A stretch of 64,000 bases of DNA from Sulfuracidifex tepidarius (GTDB lineage Archaea; Thermoproteota; Thermoprotei_A; Sulfolobales; Sulfolobaceae): NCBI RefSeq assembly GCF_008326425.1, contig NZ_AP018929.1, forward strand, positions 1,192,875-1,256,874. The letters run 5' to 3'. Both the position numbers and the translations under genes were made by a program. Positions within the stretch are counted from its first letter, which is position 1. Each line of letters opens with the position of its first letter. The notes under the pieces are model-generated. The model did not search any database and was not told the origin of the DNA. It saw only the letters and a list, made by a program, of their open reading frames with translations. Of this stretch, positions 35,399 to 47,928 are shown one piece after another.

Positions 35399-38300
35399 GT
35401 TTCCCAAAAAGGTAATGGTAATAGGCTCAGGTCCGATAAAGATAGCGGAAGCTGCGGAGTTCGACTACTCCGCAAGTCAGGCTTTGAAGGCTTTCAGGGA
35501 GGAAGGGATATCTCAGGTATTGGTGAACTCTAACGTAGCCACAGTGCAGACCAGCAGGCAGTTCGCCGATAGGTTATACATGATCCCCGTATCATGGTGG
35601 TCTGTAGCGAAGGTAATAGAGAAGGAGAGACCTGACGCCATAGCTATAGGATTTGGAGGGCAGACAGCACTAAACGTCGGAATAGATCTATTCAAGAAGG
35701 GCATACTCAAGAAGTACGGAATTAAGGTACTCGGGACACCTATAGAGGGCATAGAGAAGGCCCTCAGTAGGGAGAAGTTCAGGGAGACCATGATAGAGAG
35801 GAACCTTCCAGTCCCTCCTAGCATGAGCGCCACCAGCGTCGAAGAGGCCCTGAGGAAGGCAAAGATCTTAGGTTACCCAGTCATGGTAAGGGTAAGCTTC
35901 AATCTAGGAGGGAGAGGATCAACTGTAGCGTGGAATGAGAGGGAACTTGAGGAGAATATAGTGAGGGCACTTTCACAGAGTTACATAGGTGAAGTGTTGA
36001 TAGAGAAGTACCTCCATTTCTGGAAGGAGCTGGAGTACGAGGTAATGAGGGACAGCAAGGGCAACTCGGCTGTGGTAGCCTGCATAGAGAACCTCGACCC
36101 CATGGGCGTTCACACCGGAGAGTCCACAGTTATCTCACCTTGTCAGACATTGGATAACAAAGAGTTTCAAGACATGAGGACATTATCCATGGAGGTTGCT
36201 AAGTCAATAGACTTAGTAGGGGAATGTAACGTTCAGTTCGCACTTAACCCATCTTCGTATGATTTCTTCATTATAGAAACTAATCCTAGGATGTCTAGGT
36301 CCAGTGCTCTCGCCAGCAAAGCTACGGGGTATCCACTGGCGTATGTCTCAGCAAAACTATCGCTAGGGTACTCGATTTATGAGATACTCAACAAGGTGTC
36401 AGGCAGGACTACAGCGTTCTTTGAGCCGAGTCTGGACTACCTAGTAATGAAGATACCTAGGTGGGATATGAACAAGTTCGAGCACGTGGAGAACTCCTTG
36501 GCAACTGAGATGAAGAGCATAGGAGAGGTAATGAGCATAGGCAGGACCTTTGAGGAGACCTTCCAGAAGGCGGTGAGAATGTTAGATATAGGAGAGCCAG
36601 GACTGGTTGGAGGCAAGATATATTTCTCTAGCCTCAGCAAGGAGGAAGCCCTCTCATACATGAGGGAGAAGAGGCCATATTGGTTCCTTTACGCCATGAA
36701 GGCGTTCAAAGAAGGCGCTACCATAGATGAGGTATACGACTCTTACGGAGTGGACAGGTTCTTCCTGATCAAGCTAAAGGCTTTGGTAGACACATTTGAG
36801 AAGTTCAGGAACAAGGAACTGACTCCTGACGAAGTGAAGTACTTGAAGTCCCTTGGTTTCTCTGACGAACAAATAACCTCCATGTCTAAGGTCAGGGAAA
36901 AGGAAAGGATCCTCCCTTGGGTAAAGAGGATAGATACATTGGCAGGGGAATGGGACGCGGTCACGAACTACCTTTATACCACGTATAAGGGGGTTGAAGA
37001 CGACGTCAAACATGAGGAAGGTAGGAAGTTGTTGATAGTTGGAGCTGGAGGTTTCAGGATAGGAGTATCAGTGGAATTCGACTGGAGCGTTGTATCAGCT
37101 CTGAACGAGAGCAGGAAGTACTTCGACGACGTAGCTGTCCTCAATTACAACCCGGAGACTGTATCCACAGACTGGGACATCGCGGGTAACCTCTACTTCG
37201 ACGAAATCTCTGTGGAGAGGGTTAAAGACATAGTACGAAAGGGCAAGTTCACCGAGGTATGCTTGTTCTCAGGAGGGCAAATAGGTAATTCCATAGCTAA
37301 GAGGTTGGAGGAGGAAGGGATAAAGATATACGGTTCCTCTGGGTCTGCTGTAGACTCAGCGGAGGACAGGGAGAAGTTCTCCTCCCTCTTGGACAAACTT
37401 GGCATTCCTCAGCCCAGATGGATCTCCGCTAGGAACCTCAATGAGGTCAAGAAGTTCGTTGAGGACGTGGAGTTCCCAGTTTTAGTCAGACCAAGTTACG
37501 TCCTCAGCGGCTCTTCAATGGCTATAGCTTATAATGAAGCTGAGTTAGACTCCATACTTCAAAGGGCTAACAAGATATCGGAGAGGTATCCCTTGGTGAT
37601 ATCGAAGTACCTCACTGATGCAATCGAGGCCGAAATAGATGGTGCTACTGACGGCAGGAAGGTCATTGGCGGAGTCCTGGAACACGTCGAGGAAGCTGGA
37701 GTCCACAGCGGTGACGCGACCATATCCATACCTAACAGAAAGCTCACCCATGACCTCTCGTTGAAGATGAAGAAATACGCTGTTTCAATAGTTAACGAGT
37801 TGAACGTGAAAGGGCCTTTCAACCTACAGATGGTAGTTAAGGACAACGTCCCGTACGTGATAGAGATGAACATGAGGGCAAGCAGATCCATGCCATTCAC
37901 GAGTAAGGCTAAGGGTTTCAACATAATCAGCAAGGCTATAGAGGCGATAGAGAGAGGACTAGACCAGGACGAGGAGTTTTACGAGCCTCCATCCTCGAGT
38001 TGGGCAGTTAAGTCGCCTCAATTCTCGTGGGCCCAGCTGAAGGGAGCTTACCCGTTCCTGGGTCCTGAGATGAGGAGCACGGGGGAAGTCGCGTCCTTCG
38101 GAGTGGACTTCCACGACGCTTTGCTCAAGAGCTGGCTTTCGTCTCCACCCAACTCGATACCTGAGCCTGGAGCTAAGGCTTTAGTTTACGGAGATAGGAA
38201 CATTGATCACTTGGAAGAAACAGCAAAGAATTTAAGTCAATACGGAATACAAGTACTGACCCTAGAAGGTCTAAACATAAAAGAGGGAGAGGTAGTTGCC

Positions 38301-38519
38301 CTTAAAACCGCTCAAGATCTTCTCCTGAAAAGGGAGGTAGGACTAGTAGCAACAGACGGTTTCTTGGAAAGCAAGGACTATGCAGTGAGAAGGCTTGCTG
38401 TAGATTTAAACGTTCCAGTGATTCTAAACGGTAGGTTAGCCTCAGAACTATCTAAGTCTTTCAATAAGAAGCAAGACCTCACTTTTTTGGAAATCGGCGA
38501 ATATGGTGGTGGTATATGA
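35391..38519 (+). CDS. carB: Carbamoyl-phosphate synthase large subunit
   Basis: CarB makes carbamoyl phosphate in three steps with two ATP-grasp halves: the first (about 1-400) with [24 protein letters not shown] and [12 protein letters not shown], the second (about 540-930) with [20 protein letters not shown] and [13 protein letters not shown], followed by a short C-terminal methylglyoxal-synthase-like allosteric domain. About 1042 residues from ATG 35391, which overlaps the carA TGA; an earlier in-frame ATG at 35370 lies inside carA. It is full length with no break. Confidence 0.97.
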   Translation: MVEFPKKVMVIGSGPIKIAEAAEFDYSASQALKAFREEGISQVLVNSNVATVQTSRQFADRLYMIPVSWWSVAKVIEKERPDAIAIGFGGQTALNVGIDLFKKGILKKYGIKVLGTPIEGIEKALSREKFRETMIERNLPVPPSMSATSVEEALRKAKILGYPVMVRVSFNLGGRGSTVAWNERELEENIVRALSQSYIGEVLIEKYLHFWKELEYEVMRDSKGNSAVVACIENLDPMGVHTGESTVISPCQTLDNKEFQDMRTLSMEVAKSIDLVGECNVQFALNPSSYDFFIIETNPRMSRSSALASKATGYPLAYVSAKLSLGYSIYEILNKVSGRTTAFFEPSLDYLVMKIPRWDMNKFEHVENSLATEMKSIGEVMSIGRTFEETFQKAVRMLDIGEPGLVGGKIYFSSLSKEEALSYMREKRPYWFLYAMKAFKEGATIDEVYDSYGVDRFFLIKLKALVDTFEKFRNKELTPDEVKYLKSLGFSDEQITSMSKVREKERILPWVKRIDTLAGEWDAVTNYLYTTYKGVEDDVKHEEGRKLLIVGAGGFRIGVSVEFDWSVVSALNESRKYFDDVAVLNYNPETVSTDWDIAGNLYFDEISVERVKDIVRKGKFTEVCLFSGGQIGNSIAKRLEEEGIKIYGSSGSAVDSAEDREKFSSLLDKLGIPQPRWISARNLNEVKKFVEDVEFPVLVRPSYVLSGSSMAIAYNEAELDSILQRANKISERYPLVISKYLTDAIEAEIDGATDGRKVIGGVLEHVEEAGVHSGDATISIPNRKLTHDLSLKMKKYAVSIVNELNVKGPFNLQMVVKDNVPYVIEMNMRASRSMPFTSKAKGFNIISKAIEAIERGLDQDEEFYEPPSSSWAVKSPQFSWAQLKGAYPFLGPEMRSTGEVASFGVDFHDALLKSWLSSPPNSIPEPGAKALVYGDRNIDHLEETAKNLSQYGIQVLTLEGLNIKEGEVVALKTAQDLLLKREVGLVATDGFLESKDYAVRRLAVDLNVPVILNGRLASELSKSFNKKQDLTFLEIGEYGGGI

Positions 38520-39361
38520 AAGTAGCCCTGGTTGTAGATATAATAAGACAAGAGGAAAAAATGTTAATAAATGCGTTAAACTCAAAGAAAGTAAACTATG
38601 ATGTTATAAATGCATCGATGGAGCCCCTGCCTTTCAATAAGGCTTTAGGTAGATACGATGTGGCGATAATAAGGACTATAAGCATGTATCGTGGGCTGTA
38701 CGCTAGTGCTGTATTAGAGTCTGCTAGTGTCCACACGATTAACTCCATGGACTCTATAACCATCTGTGGAGACAAGATACTGACTTACTCTAAGCTGTTC
38801 AAGGAAAACGTGCCAATACCCGATTCTCTGGTCTCTATGTCTCCTGACTCAACAATGAAAGCATACGAGGAGATGAGCTTCCCTATTATAGACAAGCCCC
38901 CAATAGGGAGCTGGGGGAGGATGGTATCTCTAATCAGGGACATAATGGAGGGGAAAACGATTATAGAACACAGAGAGATGCTAGGAAACTCGGCGTTAAA
39001 GGTACACATAGTCCAGGAGTATATACAGTACAAAGGAAGGGATATAAGGTGCATAACAATAGGGGAAGAGTTAGTTGGCTGTTATGCAAGGAACATTCCA
39101 CCGAACGATTGGAGGGCTAACGTGGCGCTAGGTGGGATGCCTTCCAAACTGGAGGTGGATGAAGAACTGAAGAAACTGGTAATAAAAGCTACGAAGACTG
39201 TCAAGGGAGAGTTCATATCAATTGACATACTGGAACATCCAAAGAAGGGCTACGTGATAAACGAGCTTAACGATTCACCAGAATTTAAGGGATTCCTCTT
39301 GGCTACCGGTATAAACGTTGCGGAGAGGCTAGTGGATTACGTCATTAGTAGATATTCTTAA
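38516..39361 (+). CDS. argX: Glutamate-LysW ligase ArgX (LysX/RimK family)
   Basis: A 281-residue ATP-grasp ligase of the LysX/RimK type ([75 protein letters not shown]). In Sulfolobus, ArgX attaches glutamate to the C-terminus of the carrier LysW to start arginine synthesis, while LysX does the same with 2-aminoadipate for lysine. Its place after carB in the arginine operon (4-bp overlap) favours ArgX; LysW itself is not in the window. The sequence alone does not separate ArgX from LysX for me. Confidence 0.86.
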   Translation: MKVALVVDIIRQEEKMLINALNSKKVNYDVINASMEPLPFNKALGRYDVAIIRTISMYRGLYASAVLESASVHTINSMDSITICGDKILTYSKLFKENVPIPDSLVSMSPDSTMKAYEEMSFPIIDKPPIGSWGRMVSLIRDIMEGKTIIEHREMLGNSALKVHIVQEYIQYKGRDIRCITIGEELVGCYARNIPPNDWRANVALGGMPSKLEVDEELKKLVIKATKTVKGEFISIDILEHPKKGYVINELNDSPEFKGFLLATGINVAERLVDYVISRYS

Positions 39362-39940
39362 TGAAGCCAAGAAGATATCATGGTAAGTCTCTTCAAGTAT
39401 TCTCCTCAAGGAGTCCACTTTTTGCCTTAGTCCTGGAACAACTGACTTTGGGTACTCTAACCCCCATAGGGTCTGATAGATTTCCTCCATCATGGAGTAA
39501 GTTTCTTCAGCCTTCTTGTTTTCCCCCTTCTTTAATAGTTCCAACACCCTTCTCCTCATCTCCCCGACCGAGTCAGCAATTCCGGTTATGTAATAAGTAT
39601 CTGGTATTCCTAGGTCAGAGGCTAGCTTCAACTTCTCATCGAAGTACATAGAGACCACTACAGACGCCTCGGCTAGTTCTTGGAAAGCCGTGCCAACGTC
39701 CCCATAAAGTAGTTCCGGGAAATTGCTTACCACCTGAAGCACTTCCTTAGACTTCTTAATAGCTTCGTCGTACTTCTTCAGGGCTTTCTCCTTTTCACCT
39801 CTGTGCGATAAGGAGACAGTCTCACCACAGCTCCTTATTAACTCCCTCGACATCTGGAGTAACTTCTCTCTATTCTCAAATCTATCCATTAATTTTCCGT
39901 TAACAGACGAGATGTACTCCTTGAGCTCTTCCGAGATCAT
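39329..39940 (-). CDS. Translin family protein
   Basis: An all-helical 203-residue protein matching archaeal translin/TRAX homologues ([97 protein letters not shown]). Translins bind single-stranded nucleic acid; TRAX-like members are RNases that need three acidic residues, and Glu/Asp candidates are visible in the middle helix. TATA-like CTTTTATGC at 39963-39971 lies 27 bp from the ATG. Its 3' end overlaps argX by 33 bp on the opposite strand. Confidence 0.82.
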   Translation of the reverse strand: MISEELKEYISSVNGKLMDRFENREKLLQMSRELIRSCGETVSLSHRGEKEKALKKYDEAIKKSKEVLQVVSNFPELLYGDVGTAFQELAEASVVVSMYFDEKLKLASDLGIPDTYYITGIADSVGEMRRRVLELLKKGENKKAEETYSMMEEIYQTLWGLEYPKSVVPGLRQKVDSLRRILEETYHDIFLASLRISTNDVIH

Positions 39941-40222
39941 GTCTTATCAAAAGTAGACCTAGCATAAAAGTGTACTTTAACTAGACTGGCACTATCTCCT
40001 TCCAAAGCTCACTCTGGAAAAGAATTACACATTAGAGAAAAAGTAACATTAAGATACATTTCTGTGAAATATTGTGAAAACAAATCACTTCTTTATAGAT
40101 AACAGTCTTTTTCCTTTCCCTGTAACACATTACGCTGCAATATATTTCTAATATTTTTCTTCTTTTCTATTCTAAATTAAAAAACCGAAACTTACTTATA
40201 CTACTTATATAGTTCTTATATC
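39941..40222. other. 282-bp divergent A/T-rich promoter region
   Basis: This gap lies between the divergent translin and 3-hydroxyacyl-CoA dehydrogenase genes. It holds the translin TATA box (39963-39971) and ACTTATAC (about 40192-40199) near 26 bp before the ATG at 40223. The rest is A/T-rich with no open frame or repeat that I recognise. Confidence 0.5.
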
Positions 40223-41188
40223 ATGCGAGACATCAAGAAGGTTTCTGTAATCGGAGCCGGCGTAATAGGTGCAGGTTGGGCAACCCTCATTGCAACTAAG
40301 GGGTACTCTGTTTCCCTGTACTCCGAGAAGAAGGAAACGTTAGATAAAGCAATGGCCAAGGTCAAGGGATATCTAGAGGTCATGAAGAACGTTAAAATGG
40401 TCAATGAAGAGCTTGAGGCTTACATGACGAAGATAAAAACGACTACCAGTCTGGACGAAGCTGTAGAAGGCACTGACTACGTCTTGGAGGCTATAATTGA
40501 AGACTATGACGCAAAGAAAAAGCTCTTCGGATATCTGGACGACAAGTTAGATAGAGACGTCATCCTAGCGAGCTGTACTTCAGGGTTGCTTATGACTGAG
40601 ATGCAGAAGGCTATGAAGAAGCATCCAGAAAGAGGAGTGATAGACCATCCTTGGAACCCTCCACATCTTCTTCCTTTAGTGGAAATAGTTCCGGGGGAAA
40701 AGACCTCTCAGGAGACCTTAGATATATCAAAAGACTTCATGGAGAAATTAGATAGGATAGTTGTAGTCCTGAAAAAGGAAGTCCCAGGATTCCTGGGGAA
40801 CAGGCTAGCCTTCGCTCTTTTCAGGGAGGCGGTGTATCTCGTCGATGAAGGAATAGCTACAGTGGAGGATATAGACAAAGTGATGACTGCAGCGATAGGA
40901 CTTAGATGGGCTTTCATGGGCCCATTCCTGACCTATCACCTGGGTGGAGGGGAAGGAGGACTCGAGTATTTCTTTAATAGGGGATTCGGATACGGAGCCA
41001 ATGAGTGGATGCATGACCTTGCCAAGTACGACAAGTTCCCTTACACTGGTGTAGTAAGAGCAGTATCTCAAATGAAGGACTATGAGTTCCTCAAGGGTAA
41101 GACTTTCCCAGAAATATCTAAATGGCGTGATGAGAAACTAATAAACGTCTTCAAGTTAGTTTGGGGAGATAAGTTCAACATTAAGTAA
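40223..41188 (+). CDS. 3-hydroxyacyl-CoA dehydrogenase family protein
   Basis: A 321-residue NAD enzyme: Rossmann motif [24 protein letters not shown] (7-30), [12 protein letters not shown], the catalytic His in [22 protein letters not shown], and a C-terminal helical domain starting [26 protein letters not shown]. The [12 protein letters not shown] form is common to 3-hydroxyacyl-CoA dehydrogenases and to lambda-crystallin/L-carnitine dehydrogenase relatives, so the substrate is open. It might serve 3-hydroxybutyryl-CoA oxidation. It stands alone with its own promoter. Confidence 0.85.
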   Translation: MRDIKKVSVIGAGVIGAGWATLIATKGYSVSLYSEKKETLDKAMAKVKGYLEVMKNVKMVNEELEAYMTKIKTTTSLDEAVEGTDYVLEAIIEDYDAKKKLFGYLDDKLDRDVILASCTSGLLMTEMQKAMKKHPERGVIDHPWNPPHLLPLVEIVPGEKTSQETLDISKDFMEKLDRIVVVLKKEVPGFLGNRLAFALFREAVYLVDEGIATVEDIDKVMTAAIGLRWAFMGPFLTYHLGGGEGGLEYFFNRGFGYGANEWMHDLAKYDKFPYTGVVRAVSQMKDYEFLKGKTFPEISKWRDEKLINVFKLVWGDKFNIK

Positions 41189-41361
41189 CATGTTTTATTT
41201 AAAACCTTTTCTCCTCACATTTTAAAGAGTCTCCTTTCATGGAAAGCTTCTGAGTGAACGGAACACAGCCTAGATACTAATAATTAGAACCTAACCTTTT
41301 TACTATAAAAATAAGAGATATTATAAAAAACCTTTTTCCTTTCTTTCTTATCTTTTACCTC
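41189..41361. terminator. A/T-rich convergent gap with T runs
   Basis: Between two converging genes lie TTTTATTTAAAACCTTTT just after 41188 and, on the other strand, a purine-rich run preceding TTTTTT-like signals near 41330. These fit poly-U termination in both directions. No hairpin stands out. Confidence 0.35.
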
Positions 41362-41913
41362 TCATTCCTGTTCTCTAAATTCCAGTATACCCAGGCTCTC
41401 CAATAGGCCTGAATCGGTTACGTCGAATAGGACTGCGTCTTCGTCTCCCGTGTTAGTGTGAGAGTGAACTGCGTTCGCAGGAACTACGAATACGTCTCCT
41501 TCGTTCCAGTCGTATCTCTTCCCGTCTATCTCGCTGTAGCCCTTTCCTTTGACGACTAGATATATTGAGGCCATGTTATGGGAATGTGGCCTAGTTGTTC
41601 TCCCAGGTTTCACTAGCTGAAATCCGGGCATCATGGTAGGCGTGAGTCCTCTATTTCTGCCAGTAGACTTAGAGAAGAACATTATCTTCGCAACTCCTTC
41701 CTCTATGTCGTTGTTTTCGGCTATGGTTTGGAGTATGGGCAAGACCTTGGTGAAGCTTATTACTTTAGGCTTCACTTCTTCAGGTGGTGCTGTATACTCC
41801 ATGAATGTGACTACTTTTAGGTCTTCGGATACCTCCTCTACTTCACTTACGAGGGAATTAACCCTCTCTTTTAGTTCCTCTTGTCTATCCTTCCTTTCAA
41901 CTAGCTTTGACAT
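41362..41913 (-). CDS. Cupin-domain protein
   Basis: The 183 residues have a helical N-terminal third and a cupin beta barrel (about 95-175) with the metal motif [23 protein letters not shown] (three His/Glu-type ligands, HxH) and a second motif [18 protein letters not shown]. The layout resembles the small cupins related to gentisate or homogentisate dioxygenases, but substrate and reaction cannot be told. It has no operon partners and is divergent from the Cys-rich 63-aa gene with 45 bp between. Confidence 0.82.
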   Translation of the reverse strand: MSKLVERKDRQEELKERVNSLVSEVEEVSEDLKVVTFMEYTAPPEEVKPKVISFTKVLPILQTIAENNDIEEGVAKIMFFSKSTGRNRGLTPTMMPGFQLVKPGRTTRPHSHNMASIYLVVKGKGYSEIDGKRYDWNEGDVFVVPANAVHSHTNTGDEDAVLFDVTDSGLLESLGILEFREQE

Positions 41914-41958
41914 GCTAATACTTAAATTGTATAAGTAATATAAAAAGGTGTTAGACTA

Positions 41959-42150
41959 ATGAATGAAAAATGCTTTATATTTTTGGAAGGAAGGAAGTGC
42001 GTAGAGATCTGCGGAAGGGTAATATGCGATGAGGAAACCGTTAAGAATTACGTAGACCTTTGCGAACGGTGTAACAAGGGGGAGAAAAAAGCATGTTTTC
42101 TGCTTCACGAAAGATACGGATGCATGGACATCTCAGGTTGGTGGATATAG
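41959..42150 (+). CDS. Cysteine-rich miniprotein (63 aa), function unknown
   Basis: Eight Cys in 63 residues (5, 14, 18, 23, 35, 38, 46, 55) in the pattern C-x8-C-x3-C-x4-C-x11-C-x2-C-x7-C-x8-C, with aromatic and charged residues between. There is no signal peptide, so it is probably intracellular and may bind zinc, copper or an Fe-S cluster. AGGTG at 41947-41951 precedes the ATG, and codon use looks like the neighbours. I do not recognise a family. The next gene, a VIT-like membrane protein, converges on it with an 8-bp gap. Confidence 0.7.
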   Translation: MNEKCFIFLEGRKCVEICGRVICDEETVKNYVDLCERCNKGEKKACFLLHERYGCMDISGWWI

Positions 42151-42158
42151 ACGGGAAG

Positions 42159-42707
42159 TCAGGAAATCACGTAAATTATTGCTACAGCTATTACTCCGGC
42201 TAAAATCATGACTACACTAGTCCTAATTTTTTGTTTGATTTCATTCCCGTATAGTAGCCCCATCGAGAACAGCAAAATGAGGGAAACGAGCATAGTGTAA
42301 GTTATCTCATGTGTGTACGAGAAAACCTCGAAAGGGAGTAGTCCTAGAAATGGGGAAACCCCGTGGGATATTCCAGATACTACAGCTGAAATTTTACCAC
42401 TGTAATCGTATACGGTCCCCTTCAAGCTTCTCATCAGCTGTCTCTCCAGCTCCTCCAGTTCCTCCTTCTTCTGGCTCAGCTCTACCACAAACGCGTTCCA
42501 AAGGGAGGAGATTGACGTGCCCACTAGCCCGCTTATTATTACAGTTCTCATATCAGCAGTAGAAATGTTATAGAAAACTGACCCCATGATAATGCTTATG
42601 GAAAGAAGCAAACCATCAAAAGAGCCCAAAACGAGGTAGTTCCTAGCGCTTCCAATATCGTGCATTAAAGCGTACTTTATAGCGTTAAGGATCTTTTGAT
42701 TATACAC
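42159..42707 (-). CDS. VIT/CCC1-like membrane protein
   Basis: A 182-residue protein with about five transmembrane helices and an N-terminal segment AKNYLVLG-like (GSARNYLVLGSFDGLLLSISIIMGSVF) resembling the first helix of VIT1/CCC1 iron-manganese transporters, plus GLVGTSISSLWNAFVVELSQKKEELEELERQL, where the family has acidic metal-binding residues before helix 3. It is shorter than typical VIT1 (about 230). A transport role is inferred. Start GTG 42707; divergent from the secreted protein at 42769. Confidence 0.7.
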   Translation of the reverse strand: MYNQKILNAIKYALMHDIGSARNYLVLGSFDGLLLSISIIMGSVFYNISTADMRTVIISGLVGTSISSLWNAFVVELSQKKEELEELERQLMRSLKGTVYDYSGKISAVVSGISHGVSPFLGLLPFEVFSYTHEITYTMLVSLILLFSMGLLYGNEIKQKIRTSVVMILAGVIAVAIIYVIS

Positions 42708-42768
42708 AATTAAACTCTAAGATCATTATGCTTGAACTTATATATTAGTTTATGGGAAAAGGCTAGAG

Positions 42769-43164
42769 ATGAATAAAAGGATATTGCTTGGCTTGTTGGT
42801 GCTGGTTCTAGTCTTAACTGCAGTAGGAGTTTTCGCTGCCTCTTCTTACAAGACTACAGTTTCCACTTCGCCTATTTCTACAACCGCTAATGGAGACTAC
42901 ATACTCAAAGTGAAAGTTCTAATGAACTATGGTCCTTTTGGAGGAGTATCTCCTCTAGGTGACGCAGATGTTTGGCTCTACTATTATAACGGCTCGGCTT
43001 ACGTCTATCATGAGATGAATTTCACAGCTTCTAATGGGGTCGCTACATTCGTCTTACCTAAGGGAGACTACAAGATATTAATTACAGATCTTCACTATAC
43101 CTACACTTTCTCGCTCTCCGGGAGTGAGGAGATTACAGTAAGTTATGCTTACTTATACAGATGA
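42769..43164 (+). CDS. Secreted or membrane-anchored small beta protein
   Basis: The 131 residues start with a hydrophobic signal peptide ([23 protein letters not shown], cleavage likely after ASS or kept as an anchor). The mature part is Ser/Thr/Tyr-rich and beta-structured, resembling an extracellular Ig- or transthyretin-like domain ([38 protein letters not shown]). One or two N-glycosylation sequons are visible. TATA-like ACTTATATAT lies about 29 bp before the ATG. Function unknown. Confidence 0.8.
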   Translation: MNKRILLGLLVLVLVLTAVGVFAASSYKTTVSTSPISTTANGDYILKVKVLMNYGPFGGVSPLGDADVWLYYYNGSAYVYHEMNFTASNGVATFVLPKGDYKILITDLHYTYTFSLSGSEEITVSYAYLYR

Positions 43165-43240
43165 AGACTTAGGAGTACAACTGAAAAATGATGAAGTGGT
43201 CCTCGACGGATTTTTAATTTTCTTTCACGTAGTGGTTAAT

Positions 43241-43729
43241 ATGAGCGTTAAGATAGACGTAGTCAGACTGGACATACCTGATAACACGAATGTAATAGTT
43301 GGGCAATCTCATTTTATAAAGACTGTAGAAGACCTATACGAAACCCTAGTGTCATCAAGTCCTTCCATAAAGTTCGGTATCGGTTTCTGTGAAGCTAGCG
43401 GTAAGAGGTTGATAAGGAGGGACGGAAACGATGAGAAGTTGGTCATGGCTGCCGTAGAAGCTTGCAAGAGAGTTGCCGCTGGCCACGTTTTCGTAATTTA
43501 CATCTCGAACTCTTACCCGATAAACGTGCTTAACAGGATAAAGGACGTAGAAGAGGTAGTGAGGATATTCGCGGCTACTGCGAACCCGTTACAAGTGATA
43601 GTAGCAGAGACAGATCAAGGTAGGGGAGTGATAGGAGTTGTAGACGGAATGACACCTTTAGGCGTGGAGACCGAGGAAGACGTCAAAGAGAGGTACAACA
43701 TACTACGTAAGTTTGGTTATAAGAAATAA
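43241..43729 (+). CDS. Adenosine-specific kinase family protein
   Basis: From ATG 43241 the product has 162 residues of the archaeal adenosine-specific kinase family (DUF355): [101 protein letters not shown] longer frame from 43145 is ruled out because TATA-like TTTTTAATTTTC (43211-43222) lies 26 bp before 43241. The molecular role in vivo is unclear; an adenosine-binding or salvage function is likely. Confidence 0.9.
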   Translation: MSVKIDVVRLDIPDNTNVIVGQSHFIKTVEDLYETLVSSSPSIKFGIGFCEASGKRLIRRDGNDEKLVMAAVEACKRVAAGHVFVIYISNSYPINVLNRIKDVEEVVRIFAATANPLQVIVAETDQGRGVIGVVDGMTPLGVETEEDVKERYNILRKFGYKK

Positions 43730-43823
43730 AAAAAGATATATTATAAAAAGTATACATTTGCGTAAGTCAAGATAAATGAAATTTTATCTATACTAAGATA
43801 TATTTAGATCCGTCCCTTCAATG

Positions 43824-44309
43824 TTACTTGCTCCAATTATTTTTCTTATAGTCTGAAATCAATTTCTTGAACGCCTCCTCTCTCTTGTATCCAGGTACTT
43901 TCGTCAGAAGCGAGAGGGCTTTCTCCATTAGATCGTCTGAGACCTTGAGCTCCCCCTTATAGAACTTTATCATTGATGCACAGACCAGGATTAACGCTTG
44001 GTAGTAATTTCTCATGTCTAAGTCTCTTTCTCCTCTCCATAGGCTTTCTATGGCCTCATGCGCCTCCCAGAACCTCCCATCCCAGAAACATGAAAAATCT
44101 TCAAAGCGGTTAGACTTGAACAGGGGATCTCCTAGCGTTGTTATTACACCACTGTAGTCCCCTAAGATATCCACTTCCATATACTTAGGCCCTTTCCTTA
44201 TATCTATTATATTGCTCCTTAATCTCAGTAGTTCTTTTAAGTCTTTTGTAAAAAGAGTTTTATTGTAAAAAAGGATTGTCCTTAGCTCTTCTTTTTTCAC
44301 ATTTTCCAT
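43824..44309 (-). CDS. DUF309 domain protein
   Basis: The 161 residues end in a DUF309 helical domain with the signature FWDGRFWEAHEAIESLWRGERDLDMRNYYQALILVCASMIKFYKG (about 86-130), whose His and Glu residues suggest metal or nucleotide binding. The function is not known. The N-terminal 80 residues look like a small alpha/beta domain that is absent in many relatives. The start ATG immediately follows the stop of the upstream membrane protein gene (44310), so the two form an operon. Confidence 0.85.
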   Translation of the reverse strand: MENVKKEELRTILFYNKTLFTKDLKELLRLRSNIIDIRKGPKYMEVDILGDYSGVITTLGDPLFKSNRFEDFSCFWDGRFWEAHEAIESLWRGERDLDMRNYYQALILVCASMIKFYKGELKVSDDLMEKALSLLTKVPGYKREEAFKKLISDYKKNNWSK

Positions 44310-44879
44310 TTAGTAATTCATCCTCACTGACATATTAGCTTCTCTCTGTGGTGTTATTGTAACCTCAACTATCAGCTCTCCGCATCTCCTCTTTAGAACC
44401 ATCTTGTCATCGCCTAGATAGGTAACTCTAAGGTGTCCACAGTTATTCATGTTACCTAACTTCTTTGAATAGTAAGGATTCCTTATGCTCCTCGACGCTT
44501 TCTTGAAAACGTGGTTAAACAACTCATTAGGATCATATGAAGAAATATCCACAGGGACCTTGACGTCTATTTCAATGTAATTCTCGGTCACTCTAGTCTC
44601 TATCCCCTTGTATTTAATTGACATGATAATGGGAACAACCAAGGGAGCAAGGATAACTGCAGCAACTATGTATAGGGAGTAATACATATTACCTAGGATG
44701 AGGTAAGAAGCCACTCCAGTAGTGAACGCAGTAAGTGGGATGCAAGTTAAAAGGTATTGATAAACTGAAAATACATCTCTTAACTTGGTGAAGAGATGTC
44801 CGGACGCTATGCTACTTCCTACAAAAGGTACTACCGACTCTGAGATTGAAGTTAGTAATAATTGCTTGTCCAGACCCAT
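44310..44879 (-). CDS. Membrane protein of unknown function
   Basis: The 189 residues have two or three hydrophobic segments (about 35-60 and 65-88: YQYLLTCIPLTAFTTGVASYLIL, LYIVAAVILAPLVVPIIMSI) and a C-terminal soluble domain of about 95 residues with basic and beta-rich sequence. I do not recognise it. The stop abuts the DUF309 gene start, so they may work together at the membrane. It diverges from the enoyl-CoA hydratase gene at 44934. Confidence 0.7.
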   Translation of the reverse strand: MGLDKQLLLTSISESVVPFVGSSIASGHLFTKLRDVFSVYQYLLTCIPLTAFTTGVASYLILGNMYYSLYIVAAVILAPLVVPIIMSIKYKGIETRVTENYIEIDVKVPVDISSYDPNELFNHVFKKASRSIRNPYYSKKLGNMNNCGHLRVTYLGDDKMVLKRRCGELIVEVTITPQREANMSVRMNY

Positions 44880-44906
44880 AAGCTATATTATCACTCCGAG
44901 CTTTAA

Positions 44907-46765
<1,859 letters not shown>

Positions 46766-46963
46766 ACTTTAATTAAGATATCGCGTTCCTCCGTATTAAG
46801 GATTAGTGTATGTACGTGTTCTACTTCTTTAAAGGGACTAGTGAAGATGTCAAGGTGTGAATTTCCTGCTTTCACTTCTAAAGTAATTTTTTTCTTGAAT
46901 TATTCAGGATAATTCTTGATTCCGAAACGAGAATTCGTTTGCACCCTTATATGTTCTTCTCAT
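46766..46963. other. Intergenic region with a 7-base inverted repeat
   Basis: Both flanking genes are on the minus strand. At 46897-46915 GAATTAT and ATAATTC form an inverted repeat around TCAGG. A TATA-like sequence for amrS is expected just beyond 46765 (ATATCTTAATTAAAG). No open frame is seen. Confidence 0.4.
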
Positions 46964-47827
46964 CTAAATTAACTTAGAAATAATTAGAGCGATTAGAATT
47001 ATTGCTAGATAAGGTGCGGATATCTTAAACGAAGTCCATGCTTCCTGTGCTGTAGGATTCTTTATGAGCCTTACGCTGTAAACCATTAGAAGTGCAGAGA
47101 AGACTATGGCTACACCTAGATAGATGAGGTTGGAGTATAGGTAGAGGAGTAGGGCAACTGGTATCATGAGCGCGTTGGATATTGCTATTGCTATAGCGGC
47201 TTTCTTCTCGTCGGTCACTACTGGTAACATGGGTACTCCTGCTCTGGCGTAATCATCTTTGAATCTGAGGGCTAGAGACCAGAAGTGGCCTGGAGTCCAC
47301 ATGAATATCAGGAAACCAAGAATGAACGACGCTATATCGAATTTGCCAGAGAGAGCTGCATAACCTGCCCACGCTGCTGCGCTTCCTGCGAAGCCTCCTA
47401 TCACTATGTTAGCGGGATGCCTTGGTTTAAGCCAAATCGTGTAAACGAAAACGTAAATGAACGCCCCAAGGAAAACGAAGAATGCAGTCAAGGGGTTTGC
47501 TATTAGACCTACGACTGTACCTAAGGCAACAAGTGATGCGCCTACGGTAATTGCCTCGTTCCTCGTAACGTAACCTAATACAGTGGGTCTTTTAGACGTT
47601 CTTTTCATCTTGCTATCCTTTTCTATCTCCCATCCTCCGTTCACTATCATAGCTCCTCCTGAGGCTAAAGTTCCGCCTATCAGGACTGCAACTAGGGCGA
47701 TCCAATTGATCGTAGTTCTAAACGCTAAAAAATATCCTCCTAGAGCAGCTAGGTCAAGAAGCCATATGATCCTGGGCTTGCTCAGATTAACATAGAACAA
47801 AAGTCTATTCCCAAGCGATACTGCCAT
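46964..47827 (-). CDS. ctaB: Heme O synthase (protoheme IX farnesyltransferase)
   Basis: A UbiA-family prenyltransferase of 287 residues and about nine membrane helices. The aspartate-rich substrate site is [20 protein letters not shown] near residue 63-81, and a second site is FKDDYARAG near 188. Heme O/A supplies terminal oxidases such as the Sulfolobus SoxABCD and SoxM complexes, which use heme As. No oxidase genes are nearby. Confidence 0.92.
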   Translation of the reverse strand: MAVSLGNRLLFYVNLSKPRIIWLLDLAALGGYFLAFRTTINWIALVAVLIGGTLASGGAMIVNGGWEIEKDSKMKRTSKRPTVLGYVTRNEAITVGASLVALGTVVGLIANPLTAFFVFLGAFIYVFVYTIWLKPRHPANIVIGGFAGSAAAWAGYAALSGKFDIASFILGFLIFMWTPGHFWSLALRFKDDYARAGVPMLPVVTDEKKAAIAIAISNALMIPVALLLYLYSNLIYLGVAIVFSALLMVYSVRLIKNPTAQEAWTSFKISAPYLAIILIALIISKLI

Positions 47828-47928
47828 AGATTAATTGACGACTCCTAAGAATAAAAATTAGCCTATAAATCACAATTAACTTTTAGAACATACTTTTTAT
47901 ATTCATGTAAAAATGTAAACAAGATTAA

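Noticed and set aside
41923-41950. Dense TATA-like sequence between cupin and the Cys-rich gene as a special operator
   Set aside because: A/T-rich promoter overlap explains it; no clear inverted repeat longer than six bases.
43145-43240. Longer N-terminus of the adenosine kinase family gene
   Set aside because: It overlaps the secreted-protein gene and contains the TATA box.
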